NCBI GenBank assembly: GCA_964636705.1
Contig: CAZWUJ010000001.1
Location: forward strand, 186,001 to 250,000
Origin: VXRJ01 sp964636705
Lineage (GTDB): Bacteria > Acidobacteriota > Vicinamibacteria > Vicinamibacterales > UBA8438
DNA: 64,000 bases
Direction of reading: 5' to 3'
Positions within the stretch are counted from its first letter, which is position 1. Every line of letters begins with the position of its first letter. Shown in pieces: positions 53,068 to 60,761 of the stretch. The position numbers and the translations under genes are program-made. The notes beneath the pieces were generated by a model, which searched no databases, was not told the DNA's origin, and saw only the letters and a list, made by a program, of their open reading frames with translations.

Positions 53068-54183
53068 ATGAACTCGCACCTTCTCTACGCCGCCATCGAC
53101 GGCGCCTACATCGCCTTCCTGCTTGTCCTCGCAATGCGTCTGTTGGCGTTGGCGCCGCGAAACCGCAACGTGCAGTTGATCGTACTGCTCGCCTTCGGCG
53201 CGGTCTGCGCGGTCGTGTCCGCGCGGCATTCCTACATGGAAGTGCTCCCTGCCGAGTTCGCGGTGGACCTGGGATCGCTGTTCATTCCCATGAACCTCGC
53301 CCGGAACCTCACTTCGGGCCTGCTGATGGTTCTCTGCCACTCGATCTTTCGGGACCGAAGACGGCTGCCTCCGCCACTGTTGGCAGTCTGGGCCGTACAG
53401 ATGTCGCTCGAGGAGCCGCTCGAATGGATAGTGCCTTCCCCGTGGGAGCTGGCGCAGCCGCACGCGACGTTCGTGCTCTATGAGGTCGTTCCGTCAGGGC
53501 TCCAGATCGTCATGCTCGGGTGCGCGCTCGTCTGGGCGCTACGCGAATCTGACGCCGACCTGGTGGAGGCGCGTCGGAAGACCCGGGTCGTGCTCGTCGT
53601 GGTGTCGGTGGTCCATATCGTGCTGACCCTGCTCGTCGAACGCCTTGCCCTGCAGCTCTGGGCCCTACCCATCGACGTCTACTTTCCCGTACATACTGGC
53701 ATCACCGCCGTGGGCCTACTGCTGTCCGGCGCCATCATCCTGCTGCTCCTCCGACCCGACGCCGCGCGATTTGTCGATCCCCTGCGACCGGCGCCCGTCA
53801 CCACCCCGGCCGACGTCAGCCGGGACGCTTACGACGCGGCGCGGATTCGGGCCGCGTTCGAATCCGAGCGCGTGTACCGGCGCATGGGGCTCACCGTGGG
53901 CGCGTTCGCGAAGCACCTCAGGATACCGGAGTATCGCCTCCGGTCCTTGATCCACAGCGAGCTGGGCTATCGCAACTTCAACACGCTGCTCCACGACTAC
54001 CGGGTGGCGGAGGTCAGCAAGGCACTAGCCGATCCCGCCCAGGACGACACGCCTGTGCTCACGCTGGCCCTGTCGGCCGGCTACCAATCCATCACGCCGT
54101 TCAACCGGGCGTTCCGGGCCCTCAAGGGGATGACGCCGACCCAGTTTCGCGCCCGCAGCCGGCAAAATCGGGTCGATTCCTGA
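53068..54183 (+). CDS. AraC-family transcriptional regulator with N-terminal membrane domain
   Basis: A 371-residue protein with about seven transmembrane segments in the first 240 residues (AYIAFLLVLAMRLLALAPRN to LLLSGAIILLLLRPDA) and a C-terminal AraC-type double helix-turn-helix (LTVGAFAKHLRIPEYRLRSL and TPVLTLALSAGYQSITPFNR then KGMTPTQFRARSRQ). The layout is that of membrane-bound sensors that act on adjacent genes; it probably controls the downstream ABC operon (inference from position). ATG 53068 is preferred to the longer frame that overlaps the VapC gene. Confidence 0.84.
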   Translation: MNSHLLYAAIDGAYIAFLLVLAMRLLALAPRNRNVQLIVLLAFGAVCAVVSARHSYMEVLPAEFAVDLGSLFIPMNLARNLTSGLLMVLCHSIFRDRRRLPPPLLAVWAVQMSLEEPLEWIVPSPWELAQPHATFVLYEVVPSGLQIVMLGCALVWALRESDADLVEARRKTRVVLVVVSVVHIVLTLLVERLALQLWALPIDVYFPVHTGITAVGLLLSGAIILLLLRPDAARFVDPLRPAPVTTPADVSRDAYDAARIRAAFESERVYRRMGLTVGAFAKHLRIPEYRLRSLIHSELGYRNFNTLLHDYRVAEVSKALADPAQDDTPVLTLALSAGYQSITPFNRAFRALKGMTPTQFRARSRQNRVDS

Positions 54184-54276
54184 AAACTCAGGGCGATTCC
54201 CGAAAACGACCACTGCTTCAACGATTCGCCGAGACGACCCGCTCCGCCGAACTGTAGATTCGCTCAACGGTCGCGC

Positions 54277-54324
54277 CAGGAGGTGTCGCGATGAGTGAAG
54301 CAGGAGGTGTTGCAATGAGCGAAG
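54277..54324 (+). repeat. Tandem duplication of a ribosome binding site and start codon
   Basis: A 24-bp unit made of CAGGAGGTGT, five bases, ATGAG and GAAG is present twice in a row (54277-54300 and 54301-54324) with three mismatches. Each copy has its own AGGAGG and ATG (54291 and 54315), both in frame with the ABC ATPase. The repeat makes two initiation sites and an eight-residue N-terminal extension of the product. Confidence 0.85.
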
Positions 54325-55001
54325 CATTGGTCGAGTGCCGAGACCTGACATACGCCTACAAGCGAGGTGGCCAGACGCTCGTCGTGCTGGATAGTCTCGA
54401 CCTCACGATTCAGAAGGGCGAGTTCACCGCGTTGATGGGGCCGTCCGGTTCCGGGAAGACGACGCTGTTGAACCTGATCGCCGGCCTGGACCGACCGGCG
54501 TCGGGGGAGGTTCGAGTTCTCGGGGTGCCGCTTGGCACGTTGAGCTCTACGGCGCTGGCGGAGTGGCGGGCTCGCCACGTCGGGTTCGTCTTTCAGTTCT
54601 ACAACCTGTTGCCGGAGCTGTCCGCGGTCGCCAACGTCGAGTTGCCGCTGCTCCTGACGTCGCTCACGCGAAGCCAGCGGCGCGAGCATGCGAACACCGC
54701 GCTTCAGATCGTCGGGATCGCGGATCGTGCCACGCACAAGCCGTCGGCCCTCTCGGGCGGCCAGCAACAGCGGGTCGCAATTGCGCGCGCGATCGTCACC
54801 GACCCAACGCTACTGGTGTGCGACGAGCCGACGGGAGACCTTGACCGGGAGAGCGCGACTGGCGTGCTGTCGCTCCTCCAATCGCTGAATCGCGAGATGG
54901 GGAAGACCATCGTCATGGTCACGCACGATCCCCAGGCCGCGGAATACGCCAACTCCGTCGTTCGGATGGACAAGGGCGCCCTGATCGGAACTGCAGCATG
55001 A
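54291..55001 (+). CDS. ABC transporter ATP-binding protein, MacB/LolD-like
   Basis: A 236- or 228-residue ATPase depending on which tandem start is used (ATG 54291 or 54315, both with AGGAGG). Walker A is GPSGSGKTT, the signature is LSGGQQQRVAIARA, Walker B is LLVCDEPTGDLD and the H-loop is MVTHD. The FQFYNLLPELSAVANVELPL motif is that of LolD/MacB-type exporters. The two permeases and the membrane-fusion gene follow, with ATGA overlap to the first permease. Probable substrate is a lipophilic or lipoprotein-like molecule (family inference). Confidence 0.88.
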   Translation: MSEAGGVAMSEALVECRDLTYAYKRGGQTLVVLDSLDLTIQKGEFTALMGPSGSGKTTLLNLIAGLDRPASGEVRVLGVPLGTLSSTALAEWRARHVGFVFQFYNLLPELSAVANVELPLLLTSLTRSQRREHANTALQIVGIADRATHKPSALSGGQQQRVAIARAIVTDPTLLVCDEPTGDLDRESATGVLSLLQSLNREMGKTIVMVTHDPQAAEYANSVVRMDKGALIGTAA

Positions 55002-56161
55002 CCTGGCTGAGCTTGGTGAGGACCGGGTTGTGGCGCAAACCGACGCGGACGGTGCTGACGACGCTGTCCCTGACGGTAGCCTTCGTCCTGTGCATGCTCC
55101 TGCGCGCTCTCAGCGACGCGTTCACGAGCGGTGTCAGCGTTCCGGGCGTACAACGACTGCTCGTCGATGCCAAGTACGCGATGACCGACAACCTGCCGCT
55201 CGCCGCCGTGCAGACGGTCCGAGAAACACCCGGTGTGGCCGAAGCAACTCCGATGAGCTGGTTCGGCGGCTACTACCAGGATCCGGCGCACGCCTTCGCG
55301 AAGGCCCCGGTCGACCCCACTCGGTACTTCCGGATCTTCCCCGAGCTGGTCGTTGCGGACGACGTCCTCGCCCGTTTCCAGGCGTCGCGCCGGGCCGTGG
55401 TCGTTCCCGACGCGATGGCCGAGGAGTACGGTTGGCGAGCCGGGGATCTCGTTCCCATCGTGGGCGACATCTGGCCGAAGTCCGACGGATCATGGGACTG
55501 GGAGTTCGAGGTAGCGGGGACCTACAGCGTGCCTCCCGAGAGCGGTCTCCAGCCGTGGTTCCTGCTCCGCTACGACTACTTCAACGAGTCGGTCGCAGCT
55601 TGGGCGAAGAATGAGGTCGGCTGGATCGTCGCTCGCCTGGACGACAGGGTCGATCCCAAGGCGGTTGTCGACGCCATCGATCGCCGCTTCGAGAACTCCT
55701 CCGACCCTACCCGGTCGCTGTCCGAAGATGAATTCAGCCGGCAGTTCGCGAACCAGCTTGGAGACATCGGCCTCATCGCGACCCTGATCCTCGCCGCCGT
55801 CTTCTTCACGATGCTCCTGTTGACGGCGAACGTCGCGGCCCTGTCCTTCCGCGAGCGCGTGCCGGAGCTGGCCGTCATGAAGGCCCTGGGGTTCAAGGAA
55901 GGCAGTGTCGCGGTCGTGGTGTTCACCGAGGCACTCGGGCTCTGCCTGGCGGGAGCCGTCTGCGGCGTCGCGATCGGGTTCGCGCTCGAGGCGCCGCTGA
56001 ATGCACAGCTGGCGCGAGTCGTCGGCCGCTTCCAGATGAGTTGGATTGACGCCGGGCTCGCCTTCGGAATCGCGGGAGGGCTGGGATTGGCCATCGGCCT
56101 GCCGCCGGCGGTAGCCGCGAGACGCCTGTCGATCGTTCGCGCCCTCAGGGAGATCAGCTAG
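54998..56161 (+). CDS. ABC transporter permease, FtsX/MacB type, copy 1
   Basis: The protein has 387 aa: one N-terminal membrane segment, a long periplasmic domain (about residues 50-250, MacB_PCD-like) and three C-terminal membrane segments in an FtsX domain (ELAVMKALGFKEGSVAVVVF then TEALGLCLAGAVCGVAIGFA). ATG 54998 overlaps the TGA of the ATPase gene. It is adjacent to the second permease with no gap, so the two likely make a heterodimer. Confidence 0.86.
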   Translation: MTWLSLVRTGLWRKPTRTVLTTLSLTVAFVLCMLLRALSDAFTSGVSVPGVQRLLVDAKYAMTDNLPLAAVQTVRETPGVAEATPMSWFGGYYQDPAHAFAKAPVDPTRYFRIFPELVVADDVLARFQASRRAVVVPDAMAEEYGWRAGDLVPIVGDIWPKSDGSWDWEFEVAGTYSVPPESGLQPWFLLRYDYFNESVAAWAKNEVGWIVARLDDRVDPKAVVDAIDRRFENSSDPTRSLSEDEFSRQFANQLGDIGLIATLILAAVFFTMLLLTANVAALSFRERVPELAVMKALGFKEGSVAVVVFTEALGLCLAGAVCGVAIGFALEAPLNAQLARVVGRFQMSWIDAGLAFGIAGGLGLAIGLPPAVAARRLSIVRALREIS

Positions 56162-57325
56162 ATGGTGAAACAGACCGCCGCCGTCACCCGCATGAACCTG
56201 AAGAACCTGGGCTCGCGCGCCGCCGCGAGCGCGACCGTCGTCGTAGGCTCGGGGGCCGTAGTCGCTGTGCTACTCGGCCTGCTCGCGATGTCCGCCGGCT
56301 TCCGCTCGGCGCTCGTCGACACGGCGAAGCCCGACCGGGGGCTGATCCTCAGGAACGGCAGCAACAACGAGATGGACGGGTGGATCGGTCTTCCGGAACT
56401 CGCGATCCTCGAGGCGTATGAAGGCTTCGCCGTTACCAGCGGGGAGGTCTACACGACGCTCACCGTCCCGAAGCGTGGGGCCGGCACCGCGGCCGACGTC
56501 GTCTGTCGCGGCGTTACCGCGGCCGCGTTCGCGTTGCGCCCGGAGGTGAGAATCGTCAGCGGACGCACGCTCGTGCCGGGAAGAAACGAGATCATCGTAG
56601 GTGCTTCCGCAGCGCGGCAGTACGCCGGACTCGACGTGGGCGACAGCGTGCAGGTGCGCACCGCGACACTTGAGGTCGTCGGCCACTTCGTCGCCGAGGG
56701 CGCCGTGGCGGAGTCGGAGATCTGGATGGATCGCGCGATCGCGCAGAGCGTCTTCCGTCGCGCCTCCGCGGTCAGCGTCGCCCGCGTGAAGCTGGCTGCG
56801 GACGTCGACGTAGAGGCGTTGAACCTGCGCCTGGCCGCCGATCCGCGCCTGACCACCACGCTGATTCCCGAGCAGGAGTTCTTCGCCGCGCTGTCGGCGT
56901 CGCGCGCTGCCCTGATCGACGCGTTCGCCTACCTGATCGCCGGCATCATGGCGCTCGGGTCGGTGTTCGGCGCGCTGGCCACGATGTTCACCGCCGTCAG
57001 CCGACGGTCGGTGGAGATCGCGACCCTCCGCGCGCTCGGTTTCCACGCCGTTCCGGTCGTCGTCTCGGTCCTGATCGAGGCAACGGTGCTCGCGCTCGCC
57101 GGGGGGATCCTGGGCGCCGCCGTCGTGTACGCAGTCCTTGACGGCTACACCACATCGACGCTCAACCCGGGCGCAGGGTCCCAGTTGGCCTTTGCGTTCC
57201 AGGTGACGCCGGAGTCGATATGGCTCGGTCTCGGGTGGGCGATCGCAGTCGGCGTCATCGGCGGCATGGCGCCGGCGATGCGCGCCGCGCGTTTACCGAT
57301 CACGACGGTTCTGCGGGGGTCCTGA
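56162..57325 (+). CDS. ABC transporter permease, FtsX/MacB type, copy 2
   Basis: A second 387-residue permease that begins one base after the stop of the first. Its N-terminal membrane segment is TVVVGSGAVVAVLLGLLAMS and its FtsX domain contains VEIATLRALGFHAVPVVVSV and LIEATVLALAGGILGAAVVY. The two share the same plan but little sequence. The membrane-fusion gene begins 48 bp downstream. Confidence 0.86.
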   Translation: MVKQTAAVTRMNLKNLGSRAAASATVVVGSGAVVAVLLGLLAMSAGFRSALVDTAKPDRGLILRNGSNNEMDGWIGLPELAILEAYEGFAVTSGEVYTTLTVPKRGAGTAADVVCRGVTAAAFALRPEVRIVSGRTLVPGRNEIIVGASAARQYAGLDVGDSVQVRTATLEVVGHFVAEGAVAESEIWMDRAIAQSVFRRASAVSVARVKLAADVDVEALNLRLAADPRLTTTLIPEQEFFAALSASRAALIDAFAYLIAGIMALGSVFGALATMFTAVSRRSVEIATLRALGFHAVPVVVSVLIEATVLALAGGILGAAVVYAVLDGYTTSTLNPGAGSQLAFAFQVTPESIWLGLGWAIAVGVIGGMAPAMRAARLPITTVLRGS

Positions 57326-57372
57326 ATGTTCCTGGCGCGCACCATCAAGACAACGCGCACACCGACATCATC

Positions 57373-58323
57373 ATGGCAGCGTCACTCGAAGAACTGAAGA
57401 TCGACCGGTCGCGGGGCGGCCGGTCGCGGGGCGTTCGAATTCTCTGGCTGTTTCTCGTCCTCGCCATCCTGGGCGGCGCGGGCTTTGGGATCTGGCGCTG
57501 GTGGGAGGAAGCCCGGATCCCCGTCGTGCGAACCGCGGTGGTGCGCCAGACGTTGGCGGCGGACAGCCAGCCGACGGTGCTGAACGCTTCCGGCTACGTG
57601 ACGGCGCGCCTGCAATCGACGGTGTCTTCCAAGGTCACGGGACGTGTCGTCGAAGTACTCGTCGAAGAGGGGATGGCGGTAACCGAAGGGCAGGTCCTCG
57701 CGCGGCTCGACGACACTACCGAGCGCTCGTACCTGGCACTGGCCGAGGCCCAGCTCGATGCTGCGCAGGGCGCCCTGGCCGAGCTCGAGGTGCGCCACGA
57801 GGAGGCCCGCCTCAACCTCGATCGCCAGCGTCGCCTGCTGGAGCAGCGCCTGATCGGACAGGCGGATCTCGACACGGTGCAAGCCGAAGCGGACTCGCTG
57901 CGGGCGCGGATCGCCAACCAGCGGGAGCAGGTGGTCGTAGCCGAGCGCGAGATCGACGTGCGACGGACCGCGCTGGAGGACACCGTCATCCGCGCGCCGT
58001 TCAGCGGCGTGGCCATCTCCAAGGACGCCCAGCCGGGAGAGATGATCTCCCCGGTCAGCGCAGGCGGGGGCTTCACGCGCACCGGCGTCTGCACCATCGT
58101 CGACAGGTGGTTCTCTCGTTCTGCGAGTTCACGACCCAACGTCACGACAAACCCGAGGCGATTCTGCAGCTCGTGCTGTTTGGCCTGCAAAACCAGCCAG
58201 TTCCAGTCGAGTTCAGGAAAGTGGAGCAGGATCCATGGCAAGGCCTCTACAACTCGGGCCTCGACCTGCCGTCGGCGTAGCGTCCGCACTAGCAGTTCAG
58301 CGGGGTTGAGAGCTCGCTTGTGA
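57373..58323 (+). pseudogene. HlyD/MacA-like membrane fusion protein, C-terminal part lost at a breakpoint
   Basis: The first 245 residues are normal: a single membrane anchor (LWLFLVLAILGGAGFGIWRW), the lipoyl-like half (STVSSKVTGRVVEVLVEEGM), a coiled-coil hairpin (AQLDAAQGALAELEVRHEEA to RIANQREQVVVAEREIDVRR) and the second lipoyl-like half TVIRAPFSGVAISKDAQPGE. At about 58105 (GVCTIVD) the reading changes into antisense sequence of a helix-turn-helix gene (RWFSRSASSRPNV) and stops at 58323. The C-terminal beta domain is missing. The partner ABC genes are intact, but the exporter lacks a complete fusion protein here. Confidence 0.75.
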
Positions 58324-58592
58324 TCGAGGTGCACGAATCCGGGATAGCCAAGTGTTCCAAGCGCTTCGGCAATGCGGCTGCGTCGTAGCGGTTCGGTGCG
58401 CGAGCTGACCGGGAGGCTGCTTGCCGGAAGCTGCAGAACCACGGCCAGTCTCTGCCGGAGTCGCCGCGGGATCACGCGCCGGTTGGATTCCAGCAGCGAG
58501 ACATAAGCTTGAGTGACTTGTAGCCGCTGTGCCAAATCGGCCTGAGTCCATCCGCGGGCCCTGCGCGCCTCGCGTACATCATCGCCACTCAT
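58104..58592 (-). pseudogene. XRE-family helix-turn-helix gene, C-terminus lost at the same breakpoint
   Basis: Translation from ATG 58592 gives a clear XRE domain, SGDDVREARRARGWTQADLA then QRLQVTQAYVSLLESNRRVI, followed by a helical region ending in RELAERENHLSTMV at about 58105. From there the frame enters antisense of the membrane-fusion gene and remains open without meaning to 57594. The true C-terminus is missing. The gene follows a PIN-domain fragment with which it is fused in frame, so it may once have been an antitoxin. Confidence 0.65.
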
Positions 58593-58757
58593 GCCGCACA
58601 AGTGCGTCCAGAACTCAAGTGCTTCCCCGTCGGCGGTAACGGCCAGCAGCTCCGCGTTTGCTACATGGATCGCATCAATCGCGTGGAGATTGACCGCAAA
58701 CGAGCTCTTCGCCCGGTCGATCACCAAGCCGTCCACGAGCGCAAGATCCGTCATCGC
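58593..58757 (-). pseudogene. PIN-domain toxin fragment
   Basis: The coding upstream of the XRE domain reads VDGLVIDRAKSSFAVNLHAI then DAIHVANAELLAVTADGEAL and EFWTH, the C-terminal third of a PIN-domain protein (DAIHVANA is the usual DxIHxAxA with its Asp). The N-terminal half with the first Asp and the Glu is absent. It runs in frame into the XRE gene, so it is a fused scrap. Confidence 0.55.
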
Positions 58758-58786
58758 CGGCCATCGTTGACACCGACGGCCCGAGC

Positions 58787-59029
58787 TCAACGAACAGGAC
58801 TCGTGGCACCGCGCTTGCGTCGACGTACTTCAACTGGATCCTCGCGTACCGCACGGAGCGACGACTGGATGTCGACGCGCCGCTGGATGCTCGAGATCTT
58901 CAGAGCGCTCCAGTCCTGAGTCCCGGTGCGGAGCCGACCCTCGCGCACCAGGCGGTCACGCCAGGAAAGCGGTTCTCCGGGAGCGGGCCCCAGCTCGGCG
59001 ATCGGGTCGTCCCGGTCTCTGATGGTCAT
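58787..59029 (-). pseudogene. Phd-type antitoxin fragment, N-terminus missing
   Basis: The open frame reads MTIRDRDDPIAELGPAPGEP then LSWRDRLVREGRLRTGTQDW, the middle and C-terminal parts of an antitoxin of the Phd/YefM type whose PIN partner is the fragment next to it. The usual N-terminal KNRLSEYLRRVRAGE part is missing. Upstream the frame meets, after a few codons, the stop of hipA (TAG 59048-59050), so the break is at that point. The fragment probably has no function. Confidence 0.5.
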
Positions 59030-59047
59030 GATGGTCTTGACCGTGCC

Positions 59048-60364
59048 CTACGGAAGAAGCTCCGTACGATGGGCGGCTTCGAACCTGCGCATCGCATGCG
59101 CCGCCACTCCTGCTGCTTCCGCGAACTCGCGCCAGCGTGACACGGCTCCCTGGACATCGCGCAGGATTGACGTGGCCCGGCCGCGCTTCAGGCTGGCGTT
59201 CCGGGCGCAGGCTACAAAGTCGTCGACCTCGAAACCGTCGCGCTTACCGTTCAGGGTCATCTGGTGCGCGCCGGTCCAGCGGCCCGCCGGGTTGTAGCTG
59301 TAGGTGACGTCGAACGCGGGAGCGAGGGACCAGCGGCCCTCGCGATCCATCAGAAAGGCGATGTTCTTGACGTGATCGTCCTGGTTGCGGGCCACGATGT
59401 TGAACGCCATGCGCCGGAACTGCTCTTCCGCCGCGTCCTTGCCAAGTCCGAGCCGGTCGATGACGCGCAGGGCCTGCTCGTAGGAGTAAGCGCCCGCCTG
59501 GTTGAAGTCGTAGTGGGCCAATGCGCCCAGCGACTGCATGTGGATCTTGCGGCCCGAATCCGTCCGGTCGAACCGCCTGGTCATGAAGTGGTGGCGGCCG
59601 TTCTCCTGCAGGATCCGGCATTCGGTCATCTGGATGCCGGCCGCCCGCGCCATGCCATGGTACGCGTATTCGATCAGACCATAGCCACGGGGATCTTCGA
59701 GCTCCTTGTCCTTGTTTCCGGCCACCCCGTCGAACTTGAGCAGCCAATGGGAGAAGCCGTCGCCGGCCTTGACCTGTCCAGACCGGACTTCGTCGGTCTC
59801 GGGATTCCAGGCGATGACGGCTTTCGCGCGCGCGCCGCCCGCCGAGGTGCCGACCCGCATTATGTCCTGCAGGGCTTGCTCCCGGCGTGCCGGCGCGAGG
59901 GAACCTCCGAGGGCCGTGCTTTTGGTGAGGATCTCGCCGGCGAGCTCGACGAGCGCCGCGACGTCGATGCGCGCAGACCGGTGGGTCGGACCCTTGGCGG
60001 GAACGAACTCGAGCGCGCCCATTCCGCGCGTTCCGACATAGCAGAGGCGTTCGACGGCGTTGAAATCGTCCGGGTCGCGGCCCTGGCGAGCGAGCCACGC
60101 ATCGATGAGCGCATTACCGAAGCGGTCGGGGAGCGAGTCCGCGAGAAGGCCCGGCAAGCCGTGGAAAGTCTGCCGAGGCAACGCCGGGAAAGAGTAGATT
60201 GCGTTGGCCAGCGGCATCGTGAGCGGCGCCACTTGCGGGCCGCCGGGAATGAAGGCCGGGTCGTACTCGAAATAGGCTGAGTCGCGGTCGTCGTTCCAGC
60301 TTACGGCCCCAATTGTTCTTCCCCATAGCCGGACCTTGGCCACGGTCACGGTTCGTCGCCCCAT
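59048..60364 (-). CDS. hipA: HipA-type serine/threonine kinase toxin
   Basis: A 438-residue HipA. N-terminal subdomain 1 has IGAVSWNDDRDSAYFEYDPA and LPDRFGNALIDAWLARQGRD. The glycine-rich ATP loop is VGTSAGGARAKAVIAWN (about 171-187), the catalytic loop NQDDHVKNIAF is at 327-337, and the metal-binding FDVT is at 351-354. HipA kinases phosphorylate glutamyl-tRNA synthetase or other targets and cause growth arrest. Residue lengths and order are normal, so it may be active. The ATG overlaps the 3' end of hipB by 19 bp. Confidence 0.9.
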   Translation of the reverse strand: MGRRTVTVAKVRLWGRTIGAVSWNDDRDSAYFEYDPAFIPGGPQVAPLTMPLANAIYSFPALPRQTFHGLPGLLADSLPDRFGNALIDAWLARQGRDPDDFNAVERLCYVGTRGMGALEFVPAKGPTHRSARIDVAALVELAGEILTKSTALGGSLAPARREQALQDIMRVGTSAGGARAKAVIAWNPETDEVRSGQVKAGDGFSHWLLKFDGVAGNKDKELEDPRGYGLIEYAYHGMARAAGIQMTECRILQENGRHHFMTRRFDRTDSGRKIHMQSLGALAHYDFNQAGAYSYEQALRVIDRLGLGKDAAEEQFRRMAFNIVARNQDDHVKNIAFLMDREGRWSLAPAFDVTYSYNPAGRWTGAHQMTLNGKRDGFEVDDFVACARNASLKRGRATSILRDVQGAVSRWREFAEAAGVAAHAMRRFEAAHRTELLP

Positions 60365-60696
60365 GACCAGTCAGCGCGTGGCTCCGGCTTGCCGGACCGG
60401 GAAGAAGCGCGTTGCCGGATCCGGCCACGCATCCGGGCCTGCTGGATCGGGCTGATGGCCGGCTCGGGAACGAGGGTGTCGAGGTTGTCGAGGAGTCCGA
60501 GGGCTCTCAGGATTCTGATGAGGTTCGCGGCCTGCGACGAACGCCCTTGCTCGACGCGCTGCACGGTCAGCGTGGATACGCCTGCCTGCGCGGCCAACGC
60601 GGCCTGGGTAAGGTTCCGGTTCAGCCGATGGCGGGCAAGGCGGTGGCCAAGCACCTGCAAGGCTGCGTGATCTGATGCGTTAGAGGAGATTCTCAT
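60346..60696 (-). CDS. hipB: HipB-type antitoxin (XRE family)
   Basis: A 116-residue protein with an XRE helix-turn-helix (LNRNLTQAALAAQAGVSTLT then VQRVEQGRSSQAANLIRILR). The C-terminal 40 residues are Arg/Ser-rich and end in WGDEP. It starts at ATG 60696 and overlaps hipA by 19 bp, the standard two-gene order with antitoxin first. Upstream lies an AT-rich segment with two AAAGTATATT copies that would suit an operator. Confidence 0.87.
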   Translation of the reverse strand: MRISSNASDHAALQVLGHRLARHRLNRNLTQAALAAQAGVSTLTVQRVEQGRSSQAANLIRILRALGLLDNLDTLVPEPAISPIQQARMRGRIRQRASSRSGKPEPRADWSWGDEP

Positions 60697-60757
60697 AAAG
60701 TATATTTTATGAGCTTATATTCAGAAGAATGGGCTATAACATATCAGAAAGTATATT
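60697..60757. promoter_or_regulatory. AT-rich promoter/operator region of hipBA
   Basis: The gap between hipB and the membrane gene is AT-rich, unlike the rest of the window. It has two direct copies of AAAGTATATT (60697-60706 and 60748-60757), 51 bp apart, and several near-palindromic TATA runs (tatattttat, ttatattcag, ctataacata). A promoter and operators for hipB autoregulation are likely here; the exact -10 cannot be fixed. Confidence 0.5.
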
Positions 60758-60761
60758 CTTG

